A stretch of 64,000 nucleotides of DNA from Fulvia fulva (GCF_020509005.1 NC_063017.1:3224001-3288000), one strand, 5' to 3'; shown: positions 35,211 through 48,308, counted from the first letter of the stretch. The notes: generated by a model not told the origin, from the letters alone. Program-made: numbers and translations.

Positions 35211-36586
35211 ATAACGGCCTAGGCCGTAGCGATAAGGATAAGGATCGAGGCCGCGATAATCGCCGCCGTAACGAGCGCTAAGAGACGGTACGTACTAGAG
35301 GAGGACGTACTAATCGTATATAGATACCGCTAGTAGACCTCGCCGAGCGTCTTATTAATATCGACCGTACCTTAGAGCGTAGTATAGAGATCGGTAAGGG
35401 AGTACTAGATCCTAAGAAGTTTAAGAACGATACCGACCTATCTTTCGATAGTTAGTATACGAGTATCCTACTAAAGCTTATAGTAGCGACCTTCCGTACC
35501 GAGTATAATACCCTCCGCTTCCTATATAGATAGACTAATAGTAAAGTCTAGACTACTATTAAGCTACGTATCCCTATCCTAGGACATTAGTTATATAACG
35601 AGTTTAGTACCGGCGAGGAGCTACTAGACTAGATAACTCGATAGTACGGTACCCGGAACGAAGCTATAAAGGCTATAGTCGATATTATAACCTATAAGTA
35701 GTAGTAGAAGAAATCCTTTGTCGTATTCTTCGTACGTTACTCGAAGTTACGTACCTAGATAGACTAGGGGGATGACACCGAGCTAATACTTTTCCGTAAT
35801 CGCCTAAACCGTAAGTACTTCGTTAAGATATTCGGCGACCGAGAGGTTAACCGTCGCCTAAATAGTATATAGGATATTATTAAGGAGTATACTAAGTTAG
35901 ACGAGACCTTCTACTAGACCGAGTAGCTATACCCTTAGTAGGATAATAACCGCCCTCGTAGTAGCGGCGGAGGAGGTAACTAGAACCTAGGCCCTACTAG
36001 TAACGTAATAACTACTATAGCTACCGTAGCTAGCGCGACCGGCGCGATCGTATAGCGCCTACTATAGTACTTAGGTATTAAGAAGAAGGAAGACTTACTA
36101 GTATACCTTTAGAATCTACTACCGCTTAACCGCGAGGGTCGCGAAGATCTAAAGAAGTAGGGCAAGTACTTCCGTTACCGTACCGGACTATATATTACTA
36201 GCGACCCCGAGTACGAGATATACGGCTACGACGGCGACTACCGCCTACCTCGACTACGTAACGCGACTCCGAACTTAAGCGCCCTCGCTACCGAGTAGGG
36301 AAATGCCGGGGCCACTACCTAAGTATAGTAGATAGTAGTTAGAATAAGAATTAGAAAGAGTATAAGATCGAGAGGTATAGAATATAAGAGACGGACTATA
36401 GCGGAGAACTTAAGATATCGGCCTATATATTAGAACTATAGTTACCGGATATATACCCTTATATAGTACTACCTATATTAATATAAAATGGAAAGGTACG
36501 AGGCCTACTAGAATCTACTTTAACCTCTCTCTTTCTCGATTAGAAATATATACGTAAACATAACATCCCTCTAATACCCCTAGTTT

Positions 36587-36770
36587 TATAAGGGCGCGCG
36601 TACTATAGGGTCCGAACGAGATAGTTATTATTCTACGAAGCTACGAAAGAGGAGCGCGAGGCGTAGCGAAGTTATAAAGTAAAGCTAAGCCGCGCTAACC
36701 CGATACGGAAGGTTCGCGGTTTAGCCGGGCCGACGTAGCTATAGTAGGGGGTCGCGGGCTACCCGTAATA
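36587..36770 (-). repeat. Gypsy-4-type 3' LTR, inverted (184 bp)
   Basis: Same length and order as 28885-29068 on the opposite strand. On the minus strand it starts TATTACGG and ends CCCTTATA. Confidence 0.88.
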
Positions 36771-37084
36771 GTACCCCCCTTCCTAAAATACGCCTTAGTC
36801 CTCTAAGCGTTATCTACCTTATAAGGCTACTTACCTATCGAGCTCTATAATCGCGCGAACGCCTAATTATCCTCTAGTGCCCTATCGTTATCCGATAATA
36901 TCGTATTCGCTCTATTAAGACTATCCTCGACCGGCTTCCTTCGAGAAACATATTGCCTAGTTAGCTAGCTTGCCCTAGACCTAAGTCTGTCTTCGGCTAG
37001 TACTCGCGTATAATCCTTATAACTAAAGTTAGGTATTATTATAGGCTCTATAGGCTCTACTCGAGTATCGAATATATACGGAGC
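36587..37084 (-). mobile_element. Gypsy-4-type element, 3' end on the minus strand
   Basis: An inverted 184-bp LTR (36587-36770) is followed on the right by its polypurine tract, seen as CCCCCC near 36773-36778. About 300 bp of degraded pol C-terminus (36781-37084) follow. It abuts plus-strand Gypsy-4 gag at 36586 without a recognisable duplication, and is cut on the right by the 1078-bp-unit fragment. Confidence 0.8.
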
Positions 37085-37412
37085 GGTCGACGACGAGAAT
37101 TACCTATACGTAGTATCGGCTACGAACCTCTCGTCTTACTACGAGAGAGCTAAGTATTCTTACGCTAGAGCGTCGTAGGCGCGACGGGCGCGTAACGTAG
37201 GCGAAGCCGCGGCGAATAGAGGACTATTAGTAAAACGGGTATAAAAACTATCCGACGAGCGTATACTCGTGTCGGGAGCGAGTCCCTCTTCTTTCTACGT
37301 ATAAGAAGGGCGCGGAACCGTAGCCTATACGCTCGATAGGACACCTCTAGTATAAGTATAGAATTTTTACCTCCGGAGACCGTAAACCGAGCGGGCTAAG
37401 CGACGAATATTA
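37085..37412 (+). repeat. Fragment (328 bp) of the 1078-bp WEIRD-like unit
   Basis: Begins GGTCGACGACGAGAAT, the 5' end of the unit in its sense direction. It matches the inverse of 51820-52147 and 56675-57002. It is cut at 37412 by the Gypsy-1 3' LTR; the rest is not found beyond that element. No LINE is attached here. Confidence 0.88.
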
Positions 37413-37931
37413 TGTTAGGGCGAGAGCCTAGCCTATAAGATATAAGAATGAAAGCGAGAATATAGATGCGAAGTGTAGATATAAAGGGTATAGTATAATT
37501 GCTATACAAAACGAAAGACGAAGAAAGTAAGAGAGGCCTAGGGAAGGCTAGATATTTATACGCGACCCTCGCGAGTACGTGTCCCCGTATTAATAGGGCT
37601 AACCCGTACAAAGCCGCGCTTAGTAGCTTTACTCAAAACCTTATTCTAACCTGCCCTACGTTCCGAGTCTTCCGCGTGCTTCTTCTAGGGTCTAGCGTAG
37701 TCGCGGGTGCTCGCGGGAGTGCCGTAAGTTATATAGTTACGAGCCGAAGTAAATCTGTTAAGGTTTAGTAGAGTAGTGAATTTAGAGGGCTAGGTCCCGT
37801 AGTAAATATTACGGGGTATATAATTCTTAGCGCTTATATACTAAGCTAGACTTTCACTTCTTAACGACTTCTAAGCACTCTAAGGCTCTTCTGTCCCTAC
37901 CTTCTATATACTCTATAGGGAGACTATAATA
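37413..37931 (-). repeat. Gypsy-1 copy 2, 3' LTR (519 bp)
   Basis: On the plus strand it begins TGTTAGGG and ends GACTATAATA. The polypurine tract appears as CCCCCCC at 37936-37942. Confidence 0.9.
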
Positions 37932-37959
37932 GTAGCCCCCCCGAACAAAGCTAAGTTCC

Positions 37960-40900
37960 TACGAAGCCGTAGTAGTTCTATATATCGAGGATATTTAGCT
38001 TTAGTACTAGGCCTAGGCCTAATGTTATAGTCGATATACTATTAGTAAGCCCCGTCGAAGAGCTTAGATTCGAAGAGCCTGCCGATATTAACTTCTAGGC
38101 CGTCTACGCGGGCGTAGTATTCTTCGATTACTTAACGATTAAAGATAATATGTTAGATAGGTTCTTATAAGGTATCCTACTTAGGGCAACCTTACTATTC
38201 GACTTTATACTTAATCGGCGGTAGTCCTTTAACGTCGTTAGGCTCTACGCGGATTCCCCGGATCTTACGGACGGCATAGTCGTTAGAAGGTAGGTTAATA
38301 GGCTCGTCGACTTCTACTTCATCGGGAGGACCTAGTATGTCTTAGTTTTAGTTCGGGAATAGGTCCTTAGCTAACGGCCGAAGGCGTACGGGATAGAAGA
38401 CGTCGTAGATCTTTATGTTCGTAGGAAGAGCTAGACGGTAGACGTATAAACTAATACGCTCGGTAATCTCAAAGGGACCTAGGTTCTTCTAGCTTAGCTT
38501 CTTAGAGGGGCGGTCCGTCTTAATGTTCTTAGAGTTAAGGTAAACTATATCGCCTACTTAGTAGTCGGGAGCTAGCTAGCGACGACGATTAGCTTGATCC
38601 TCGTAGATTGCTTATACGTATACTATCTCGTCGTAGACTTCTTTATAGATCTATAAGAGTATAGTAGCGAACTCGTCTACTACTTGCTCGTTTACGTCTT
38701 CGGTAGGCGGGAGAGGTTCTTCTAGTTCTATACCTATACGAGGGTAGTAACCTCTCGTAGTATAGAAGGGAGAGTAGCTAGTAGTCTCCGAGTCCTAGTT
38801 ACGAGTAGCGAACTCTACCGTAGGGATATACTAAGGCGAATCCTTCTAGTAGTAGTCGACGAAGTAACGAAGGAAATATTCGAGGATAGCGTTCGTAATT
38901 TCGGTCTAGCCGTCGGTCTGTAGCTAAAAACTAGTCGAGAGGTTATACTTAATACCTAGGATAGTATATAGACGCTTCTAGAAGTACGAGATAAACTAGG
39001 AGCCTCTATTAGAGGTGATACTATCCGGGAGGCCTTAAAAGCGCTAGACGAATTCGTAGAACAAGCGAGTAGTCTCCTTTACGGTTATACTCTAGTACGG
39101 GATTATATACCGGTCCTTAGAGTAACGGTCTACGATCACTAGAAGGGCCTTTGCCTTTACGCCGCTAAAGGTCTTACCGTAAGGAAGATCGGTAATAAAG
39201 TCTATAGTGATGTACTTCTACGGACGATTAGGAGCCGGGAGAGGGTGTAAGAGACCGTAGGGGCGGTAGCGGTTAGCTTTAGCTCTTCGGTAAGTAGCGT
39301 AGTTTAGTACGTAGCGGCGGACGTCCTTCTAGGAATACGGCTACTAGTAATACCTAGCGAGGAGCTTATAGGTCTTAGCTACGCCTAGGTAACCCCTAGA
39401 GGCGGAGTCGTAGACGATTTAAAGAATCTTAGCTCGGATATTAGAGCCTTCGGGCTACGGTACGTAAAGCTTCTTACGGAAGTAGACGACACCTTCCTAG
39501 AGCTCGTACTCGGATAGCGAGAAGCCCGGGAATGTCCTCGCGCTAGATTTAAGGGCCTAAACTAACTCTTAGGCACCTAGGTCGGTATCGTACGCTATTC
39601 GTACTCGTGCTATAATGCCTTTAGGTTGCTCCTTATTATTAAACCCCTTAAAGTCTAATTCGGGTAAGCCGTCGGTCGTTACTAAGCCCTCTTTATTGTC
39701 GTTTAAGTCCTTAGCGTCCGAGGCGTATTCTTTAGGCTCGGATTCATTATCACTCTCGTTAAGGTAGGTAGGAGCGAGCACGAGAGTAGTAAAGGAAGCG
39801 GCGAGTATAGGCTAGCCGTTCGATAGGTACTCTCGAAGCTCGGAAGAGAGGTTATACTCTTTAATGACTTGTTGCTCTACGATTTGCTAGCCCCCTCTTC
39901 GATTAACTAGAGAGTTACTAGGGCGGCGGGTAAGGGCGTCGGCTATCGAGTTGGCCTTACCGGGCGTATACGAGATTATAAAGTTGAACCGGGAGAGGAA
40001 CTCGCTCTAGCGGGCCTAGCGACGATTAAGTAGCTCACTCTTTATAAAGTAGACGAGGTTCTTATAGTCGGAGCTTACTTAGACGGGCATAGTAGAGCCT
40101 TCGAGCTCGGGGCGCTACTCTTTAAAAGCTTTAACGATAGCGAGAAGCTCCTTGTCGTAGATCTCGTAGTTATACTCCGTAGCGGTTATCTTCTTAGAGA
40201 GGAAGGCGATAGGTTTCTAGGGAGATTTAGGCGAGCGGCGTTATAGTAGGATACCGCCTACTACGCCGTCGGATACGTTAGTCTCTATACGGGTCTCTAG
40301 TTCGAAATCGAAGTGCTATAGAAGCGGGTTCTTAACAAACTTCGCTTTAAGTAAGTCAAAAGCCTCCTAGTATTCGTCGGTCTAGGCAAACTTCTTACCC
40401 TTACGCGTAAGCTTCGTTAAAGGGCGTACTACGCCCGAGAATACGTAGATAAAGCGGCGGTAGAAGTTAGTAAAGCCTAGGAAACCCTAGACCTCTTTAA
40501 CGTTCGTAGGAGCATCCTATTCGACGATAGCGTCGATCTTCTCTTAGTCTATCTTAATACCGTCTACGGTAATAATTAAACTAAGGAACTTGACTTCGGT
40601 CTTCTTAAACTCGTACTTATCGATATCGAGCTATAAGCCGGCGTCTACGAGCTTCTAAAGGACCTTATAGACGTGCTCGCGGTGCTCCTCCTTAGTCTCG
40701 CTATAGACTAGGATGTCGTCGATATAGGTAGTATAGAACTGATCGAGGAACTCCTAAAGGATGTCATTAATAAAGTTCTAGAAGGTACTAGGCCCGTTAT
40801 AAACGCCGAAGGGTATAACGAGCGACTCGAATAGCCCGTAGCGCGTACGGAAGGCTATAAGATACTCGTATCCTTCTACTATTCGTACTTTGTTAAACGT

Positions 40901-41950
40901 AGCGATAACATCGAGCTTAGCAAAGTACTTAGCCTTAGAGAGGCGCTCGAGCGTCTCCTAAATCAACGGTATTAGGTAGCGCTTCTTCTTTATAATAGCG
41001 TTTAAGCCTCGGTAGTCTACGTAGAAGCGTAGACTACCGCCGGGCTTCTTAACGAATATAACGGGACTACTAGCGCTAGAACGGCTCGCTCGAATAAACC
41101 CCTTCTTTAGGTTCTCTTCGAGGTATCTCTTAAGGACGATAAGCTCTTCTCGGGACATAGAATATAGCGGTCCGAACGGTGTCTCTACACCTTCTTCTAG
41201 CTTAATCTTATAGTCGTAAGGGCGATAAGGAGGCAGCTCGTCTACGGCTTTAGTATCGAATACGTAGAGGATGTAGCGTGCCTAAGGAGGGACCTTCGTA
41301 GTAGGGTCGGTAGGTATACGCTTCTTATCGAGCTTCTCGAGGGCGATGTCGATATCGCGGAGAGAGGCGGCGAAGACTTAAGCTTTAGGCTACTTAGTAG
41401 TAGTAGTAAAGGTAGCGGCGTTTACCTAGAAGATCTTAGTATACTTAGGACCGCGCTAAGGCGGCGGAGAAGGCGGAGGTACCGGAGGAGCTTCTAGAGG
41501 GAAGCTAATAGTAAGGGAAGTCTAGTCGATAATAGGTCGGTATCGTCTAAACTAGGGGAGGCCGAGGATAAACTTCTAATACGGTAGGGACGTAAGGAAG
41601 CTAGTAATCGACATACGCTTGCCTCCGAGGGTAATTGACGTATATATAACATAAGTAATCTTACTAGTAGTAGTCTCCGTACCGTTAAAGAGTTTAAGGG
41701 TGCGAGGGTACTTTAATTCCTAGGGTTCGAGGTTAAGAGAGGTCGCGAGTTTATAGTCTATAAAAGACTCGCCTAGTACGCTAGTGTCTATAAGAGTAAG
41801 ATTAGAAGAAGAGAGTTTCTTTAAGCCGATATTTATATTCGTAACGAACGGTTTATAAGCGTAGTCCTTACCCGTCTCGTCGTATAGGTCTAGCTATACT
41901 ATATTGATCCTTAACCTCTTTCCTCTCTTTACTTTCGGTAAACGTTATTC
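37960..41950 (-). pseudogene. Gypsy-1 copy 2 pol remnant
   Basis: The minus strand gives protease near 41830-41650 (LIDTSVLG-type active site, Gly changed). RT opens in a 66-residue piece (40958-41158) with the [18 protein letters not shown] block. The YIDD box is near 40720. RNase H lies at about 40340-39910 and integrase about 39420-38850. The tail runs to about 38050. The 70-residue piece at 39569-39781 equals the one at 1205-1417. Many RIP stops. Confidence 0.9.
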
Positions 41951-41959
41951 TTAGTCTTT

Positions 41960-43140
41960 ACCGCGTCGATAAGGAAGACCTAGGCTTTTCCCTACTTAGC
42001 GGGAGTAGTAGGAGTAGGCTCGATAGCGCCGATAGCGCCGTAAACCGGGTTACGGGCGTTACGGGTAGCGAGCTACGGACAGTTAGCTACGATATAGCCT
42101 AGACCGCCGTAGTAGGTATAGAGTCCGGCCTAGCGACGGCGAAGCTTCTCTTCGGGAGTAAGCTTACCGTTAACGAGGCCCTAGACTTAAGAGACGGCGG
42201 TACTAGCGCTAAGATCTATAGCGTTACCTATAGAGACGGGAGGGAGAGCCGTAGGAGCGGCGGCGCCTAGTAGAGTAGCGAAGTGGCTTCCGGGACTACG
42301 AGGCTAACGACCTTAAGAACGGGAAGCGAGGAGAGAGGCGGTATATTTTATATTAGAGTCGAGGCGCTAGTAGGTCTCGACGAGCTTACGGAAGCTTATA
42401 GTACCGACGTCCTTATCCTCGAGGGCTCGAAGAAGCTCTACTAATAAGCTACGGCGGAGAGTACTCTTCTTAGTCTCTTCGTTATAGCCGGTGAACCCGA
42501 TATCGCGGTTAAAGGCCGCGAGGTACTCTACGAAGCTCTTGTTCTTCTAGAGGAGGTTATAGATAGCGTTCTAGGCGGTGGCTCTACGGTCTAGATCACT
42601 AAAGGCAGTACGGAGGTCCTATATTAAGGTAAGGACGTCCGGGTAGCCGATAGTCTACGTAGCGTTGTCGATATAGTATTATACCTAAGCCGCGGCGTCT
42701 CCCCGAAGGAGGGAGAAGACGTACGTAACCTTGTCCTTCTCTTACGGAAAGTGGTCGGTATTAGCTAATAGCTTAATAGTAAGCTATGTCTTAAATGCCT
42801 TAAACTTGCTCTTATTACCGTCGAACTCGTCTAGGTCGTTAACCTTCTTAGAGAAGTACTAGCGGCGGTTATTATTAGCGTACGGTACGAGGTTCTAGAA
42901 GGTGTTTATAATACCTTAAAGGTATGTTACTTAGTTGTTTACTTGCTCGACCTACTAGGCGGTCTCGTAGAAAGAGGAGACGGTGCGGTTAATAAGAGCG
43001 TAGGCGGTATCGGGGTTAGCGTTTACCTAGGTACCGAAGGTAGCGGCGTTCGAGAAGGGGATGTTAGTCTACTTACTAAAGTGGAATAGATTGTCTTAGT
43101 TATCGAGGTTAACACCTCTATCGGTAGCGTAGTCACCTAT
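41960..43140 (-). pseudogene. Gypsy-1 copy 2 gag remnant
   Basis: On the minus strand a retrotransposon gag domain at about 42900-42330 (DLDEFDGNKSKFKAFK block near 42830) is followed by a zinc knuckle near 42125-42070. The knuckle reads YCGGLGHIVANC, one Cys already changed to Tyr. Trp and Gln codons are frequently TAG. It would have formed the particle coat. Confidence 0.85.
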
Positions 43141-43182
43141 AAGGATAACTCGAGTAGTTAACGGTTTATTAGTCTTTCGTAA

Positions 43183-43702
43183 TATTAGGGCGAGAGCCTA
43201 GCCTATAAGATATAAGGATAAAAGCGAGAATATAGGTACGAAGTGTAGATATAAAAGGGTATAGTATAATTACTATACAAAACGAAAGACGAAGAAAGTA
43301 AGAGAGGCCTAGGGAAGACTAGATATTTATACGCGACCCTCGCGAGTACGTGTCCCCGTATTAATAGGGCTAACCCGTATAAAGCCGCGCTTAGTAGCTT
43401 TACTCAAAACCTTATTCTAACCTGCCCTACGTTCCGAGTCTTCCGCGTGCTTCTTCTAGGGTCTAGCGTAGTCGCGGGTGCTCGCGGGAGTGCCGTAAGT
43501 TATATAGTTACGAGCCGAAGTGAATCTATTAAGGTTTAGTAGAGAGGTGAATTTGGAGGGCTAGGTCCCGTAGTAAATGTTACGGGGCATATGATTCTTA
43601 GCGCTTATATACTAAGCTAGACTGTCACTTCTTAACGACTTCTAAGCACTCTAAGGCTCTTCTGTCCCTACCTTCTATACACTCTATAGGGAGACTATAA
43701 CA
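43183..43702 (-). repeat. Gypsy-1 copy 2, 5' LTR (520 bp)
   Basis: On the minus strand it begins TGTTATAG at 43702 and ends CCCTAATA. The internal sequence that follows (43182 leftwards, TTACGAAAGAC) should hold the primer site. The same junction is kept at 57003-57036. Confidence 0.9.
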
Positions 43703-44860
43703 ACTATAATGTGTTTCTAAGGCCGATCTAGAATATGAAGTGGCTATAATAATCCTAGTAGCTAGGAGTATAGAGATTTTATTATACGGTAGGTACGGCA
43801 ATTCGCGGTATATCTACGTACGGATCTCGCTAATCTAGGCTAGTAGAATTTACGTACTACGAGTTTATAAGTACGAGCTCGTCCTAGATAGCCTACTACT
43901 AGAGCGTTATAGTTTATCTTGATTATCCTAGTCTATAAGGCTTAGTCATTTAGTACCTATAAGCTCTAGCCGTCGTATTGATTTCGAATATATAGTAGGT
44001 CGCTATCTACTTTATAGTATACTAGGTGAATCTTCGCTCTCTATAGTAGTATAGGAGTACGGTCTTTCTATAGGTCCTTAATCGCGGTCTTAAGCTCGTT
44101 ATTAGTTACGTACGCCGTCGACATTCGATACTTAAGTTCGGCTTCCCGCTAACTTTTACGCGTCGCCGGTTATTTAGTAGGCGCATCTCGCTCTATAGGT
44201 ATAAACTCTTTAGCTTTAGGGTTTAGCTATACTAGTTCCTCTTCTTCCGGCGTATCTTCTACTATTACCTATAGTAAGGCGATCTTAAGGAATTGCTTAG
44301 GATGTAGTAATGTCTAATGCTAATGCTAGTTCCGAGGGTCGTCTATCCCCTACGGAAGGTCCTAGCTACGTCTCGTTAGGCTGTCTAGCTTTATACCTTA
44401 AAGTCCTAGACGGTATATTATCTTAAAGTTGAACTATAATAAGAACTTAGCCTAACGCGCTTATCGCCGATTTGGCTACTTTATCTTTATAAAGTATTCT
44501 AGGTTCTTATAGTCGGTATAAATCTTGACTAGCTATAAGTCCTTATTATCTACTTCGTAGGCTAGCTCGGGTCTCTATTCCTTAAAAGCCTTAATAATAG
44601 CTAACAGTTCCTTATTATAGATTTTATAATTACACTCCTATAGACTTAACTTCTTCGAGTAGAAGGCTATAGGATGTAGTATACCATTCTCGTTATACTA
44701 CGAAAGTACGCCGGCGTTTATAAAATCTAAAGAATCTGTCTCTACTACTATTTCCCTACCTAGTATATAATGTACGAGTATACCGGCTTTACTAAACGTA
44801 GCTTTCAAATTGTTAAAGGCTCGTTAGTAATCTAGTGACTATTAACCCCTTCTGTTCTTA
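43703..44860 (-). pseudogene. Gypsy-5 pol fragment: RNase H to integrase zinc-binding region
   Basis: The minus strand gives RNase H (about 44780-44450, with the KELLAI box near 44600) and a linker. It ends in an HHCC-type zinc-binding region near 43930-43740, recognisable by GRARTYKLV and a Cys pair. It shows the uninterrupted Gypsy-5 sequence across the point where Gypsy-2 inserted in the copy at 7740 and 59888. It is cut by Gypsy-1 on the left and by the LINE-a tail on the right. Confidence 0.85.
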
Positions 44861-44989
44861 TAGATAGATAGATAGATTTGTCATTCCCCTGTTCTAGGAC
44901 CCTATCCGGCCTATATAGGTATATATCTATTGTTATGTACAAAGGGAAACCCGAATAGGTGAAAACCCTTCCCGCCCCCGACTACTCCT

Positions 44990-47900
44990 TATCTAGATTA
45001 GCTTTCCCTCTGAACGTACGTAGTCCATGTCACTACCCCGTTAGCCCCCGCTCCTAGCCGGTCTCGTCGCGCTACGTCGTATCCTCTCTTCCTACACTGC
45101 TCCTACTAGGCGGTACTGTTCTAGCCAGCCCTTCTCTAGTATCTAGTTCGTAATGCGCCGTAGGTCTTTAGCGTTGTTAAGAAGTGCCCCAATCGTCCGG
45201 TTCCTCGCCTTTGCCATCCACTCCCCCCTTCCTAGCGACCACCTCGGACAGACGAGGAGTGCGTGCCGTACGTTCTAGGAGCGATAGCCGCAGGGGCAGC
45301 TAGTATTCGTGTATCCTAGGACCTTCCTCTATAATAGGTACCCCTGGAGGCCGATGTGTTCGCTTCGCAGTTGGGTTGCTATGCTACTCTGTGCCCTCGT
45401 AAGGCGGTAGTAGATGAGCTTCGGGGGGTGCTTGACCGCGGATTTTGTAGCTGACCATTCCTTAGGTTGTCCCGCTAGCTAAGGGCGTCCACTATGCCCT
45501 ACAACCTGGTTGTTCCACCTCTCTTTCTATAGTTGCTCTACAAACGATTTCTTACCTTCCTATTATATTACTAGCTGTTCGTCCCTTGCCCGGTAGTTCG
45601 GCTCGTTTCCGGGTCGAATGCCCCTATACGCTAGTACTAATTCGCGGGCCCTTACGACTATACTAGCGATGACCTTCTATACTAGGTACTATACCGACTT
45701 GCCTAAGTAGGAGGTCCGTAGTCCCTAGATATATAGGTCGATCGGCGGTATAGCGGTCTCGTGCTTAAGCATCCTCGTTAGTATCGACTTATATACCCCG
45801 GTGACCTTCCTTAGGCATTAGTTTTAGATCTTCGCTAGCGGCGCGACGAGTCCCTTCGATAGGTAGGCCCTCTCGCCTAAGGACTATACTTGGCTACTAT
45901 AGGTAAGGACTGGCCGTATAATAGCCGTATATAGAAGTCGTGACTACCGGAAGTCCGCCCCCTATATAGACGTAGTGAGCCTCTAGCAGAATGCTATATT
46001 CTGTTTAGCTTTCCGTAATATTACCTATACGTACTTCCTCTACCGTAGCGCCGGGTCTACCTATAGTCCGAGGATCCTAAGCTGATTTGCCGGGTTAGTC
46101 GTATGCCCCTATATCTAGATAGAAGCTTATATATTATAGAACCGTAGCCGGCGCGTAAAGTGTATTAGATTGTACTTTTCTAGGGCAAACCGAGCCCCGT
46201 GCCTCCTAGCCTAGTCCTCGCAGATCTTGTGCTTCTCTTCTAGTAGCCTATAGTTCTCCTTAGTCGAGGAAGACTACGCTAGGATGTTTATGTCGTCTAC
46301 GAAGCCGCTCGTAGCGGTGTTCTAGGATTCTAGGGCTAGGAGTAGCGTCGCTATAAAGAAGAGGAACAGAATAGGTACTAGCGTTAAGCCTTACGGGATT
46401 CTAGTATAGACTACTTGAAATAGGCTTCTATACTAGCCGACTAGGATCGACGTACTACGGTTTTAGAGGTAGGACCGTACGAAGTTGATAAGCTACTTAG
46501 GGAGTCCTTTCGACCTTAGGATGTAGAGTAGCCGCGGGTGTAACACGTAGTCGAAGGCTCCCGATATATCTAGGCTAAGTAAGGAAGCTACCTTGTCCCT
46601 ATTCTTATACTAGATGGCCTTTACCTAAGAGGTGATAAGTTCTATCGCGGATAGCGTCGATCGCTATAGGCGCGTACCTATCTAGGTGTCCGGGAGTAGG
46701 GAGTGTTCCTCTACCGCCTCGGAGAGTCTCGTTATAACTAGCTTCTAAAGCGCCTTCTTAAGAGTATTAAGGAGCGTAATTAGGCGGTACGACTTTACCT
46801 ACGTATAGTCTTCCTTCTACGGCTTACGTAGGACCACTGTCGTCGATTGTTTAAAAGCTATCGGGTAGTACCCGGTCTGTAGGTAGGCGTTAAAGATCGC
46901 TATAAGTACTAGGGCTAGTTGATCTCTATACTTCTTTAGTAGCTCGTTTAGGATCCTATCCGGCCCCGGGGCTTTCTTCGCCGGTAACTTCCTTAGTATA
47001 GCGGCAACTTCTCCCTTAGACACCTCCTATTAGACCGCGATGCTAGGGGCTAGGGGAGTAGAGCTGTTTATGTCGCTTAGATTAGCCTCGACTAGGGGCG
47101 GGAAGAACTTACTAGCTAGTAGACGCGCCTTGGCCTCGGGGTCGCTAACCGGGCTACTAGGCGATTGTAGCGCTAGGATAGAGAAGGAGGGGCCCTATAT
47201 AGGGTCCTATCGGGCCCATTTCGCTAGCTTACACATCCTCTCTAGCTTGCCGGCGATTTCTTCTACTATAGCCCTCTAGCCGACTGCTTTCTCCCTCCGT
47301 ATTATAGCTTTCTTCTATTAGTATACCTCCCTATATACGTTCTAGGCCTCCTCGCTATAGCTACTCGTCCACACCCGGCGGGCTCTCCTTGCTTCTCTTA
47401 CTACCGTAGTGTACTCCGGCGTCGAGTATAGTTTAGACTATGTCGTTAGTTAGGTAAGCGGAACGTAAAGTAAGGTCGCTTTTCTTATTTCGTCTATTAA
47501 CCCCTAGACTACTTCCTCTATCTCGTCTTTACTATTGTATTACTACTACGCGATCTAGACTAGCCTCTTAGAGTTATCGAGGTACGCCTAGATGTTGGCC
47601 TAGTAGGCCTTTCCCTAGTTTGGCTTAGGGGTTCTCGCTAGTATACGTTATATCTATATCGTAATAGAGGTCCTAACTAGTATATAGTCTAACGACGCCT
47701 CGAGTTTATGTTCGATCCTATAGTAGGTTACCGTGTAGTAGTAGCTATCTAAGATCTAGGAGAGGTCGATCGTGCCTTAGAGTCCCCCTCTCTTCTAGGT
47801 GCCTAGGTCCTTCGGGGTATTAAGGGCAATTGCGTTGCTCGCTATTAAGTCGAGTACTTCGTCGGCTATAGGGTACGGCTGTATAAGGCTTTCCTAGGAA

Positions 47901-48308
47901 GGGTAGTGTATATTAAAGTCTCCTACTACGATGTGGCACCCTTGTCTCTTAAGCGCACTGTCTAGGTGTCTATAGACCCCTAGGTCGCGGCTAGACCTCG
48001 AGGCTAGCGGTTGTATATATAGGTTGTGTATCTAGGTGCTACCTACGTAGAGGGAGGTAATATCGCCCCCGTCTTCTTCGTCTACGTAGTATACTACCTC
48101 CTAGTCGGATTCTAGTATGTCCTTACTAATATAGAAGCACGTGCGGGGTCTGCCGTCGCCTCGTAGGTATGTCGTATAGCCTAGTGACTTGTAGGTCGTT
48201 AGTCTCTTATAGTGCGGGTTAATCTATAGCTCCTAGATTGTAAGGACGTAGTGGACGCGCGGGTCCGCCTCGTGTAGGAAATGGTTCTAGACTATATCCT
48301 TAATATAG
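44990..48308 (-). pseudogene. LINE-a copy B ORF2 (endonuclease, RT, C-terminal region)
   Basis: Collinear with 30320-33620 of copy A and differing mainly by RIP-type C/T and G/A changes. The RT opening survives as a 68-residue stretch (46817-47023), and the FVDD box is near 46300. The N-terminal endonuclease is broken at 48308 by the LINE-b composite and continues for a few codons at 52148. Not functional. Confidence 0.88.
48294..48308. repeat. Left target-site duplication of the LINE-b composite (15 bp)
   Basis: ATATCCTTAATATAG, identical to 52148-52162. Copy A of LINE-a reads through this point uninterrupted near 33615-33630. Confidence 0.94.

Larger units (their letters stand above)
29100..36540 (+). 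pseudogene. Gypsy-4 gag remnant, split by LINE-a
   Basis: The part left of the LINE (29100-30190) reads as a hydrophilic, coiled-coil-rich N-terminal region. The part right of it (35211-36540) contains a capsid-like domain at about 35380-35940 and a degraded zinc knuckle around 36165-36215, with Tyr and Arg in place of Cys. A possible start of protease follows near 36380-36540. RIP stops throughout. A gap of 5006 bp at 30191-35196 belongs to LINE-a, not to this gene. Confidence 0.72.
28885..36586 (+). mobile_element. Gypsy-4, 5' half (5' LTR and gag), interrupted by LINE-a
   Basis: A 184-bp LTR followed by gag in the same orientation. It is interrupted at 30191-35196 by a LINE-a insertion with a 14-bp duplication. 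Pol is missing: at 36587 the sequence switches directly to an inverted LTR of the same family. Confidence 0.85.
37413..43702 (-). mobile_element. Gypsy-1 copy 2, complete RIP-degraded element (6290 bp)
   Basis: LTRs of 519 and 520 bp at both ends enclose gag, protease, RT, RNase H, integrase and a tail in minus-strand order. It equals the inverse of 1-3574 across pol. The flanking 5-mers (TATTA at left, ACTAT at right) do not match, and the flanks are unrelated (WEIRD-like fragment and Gypsy-5), so ectopic recombination between Gypsy-1 copies is likely. Confidence 0.93.
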
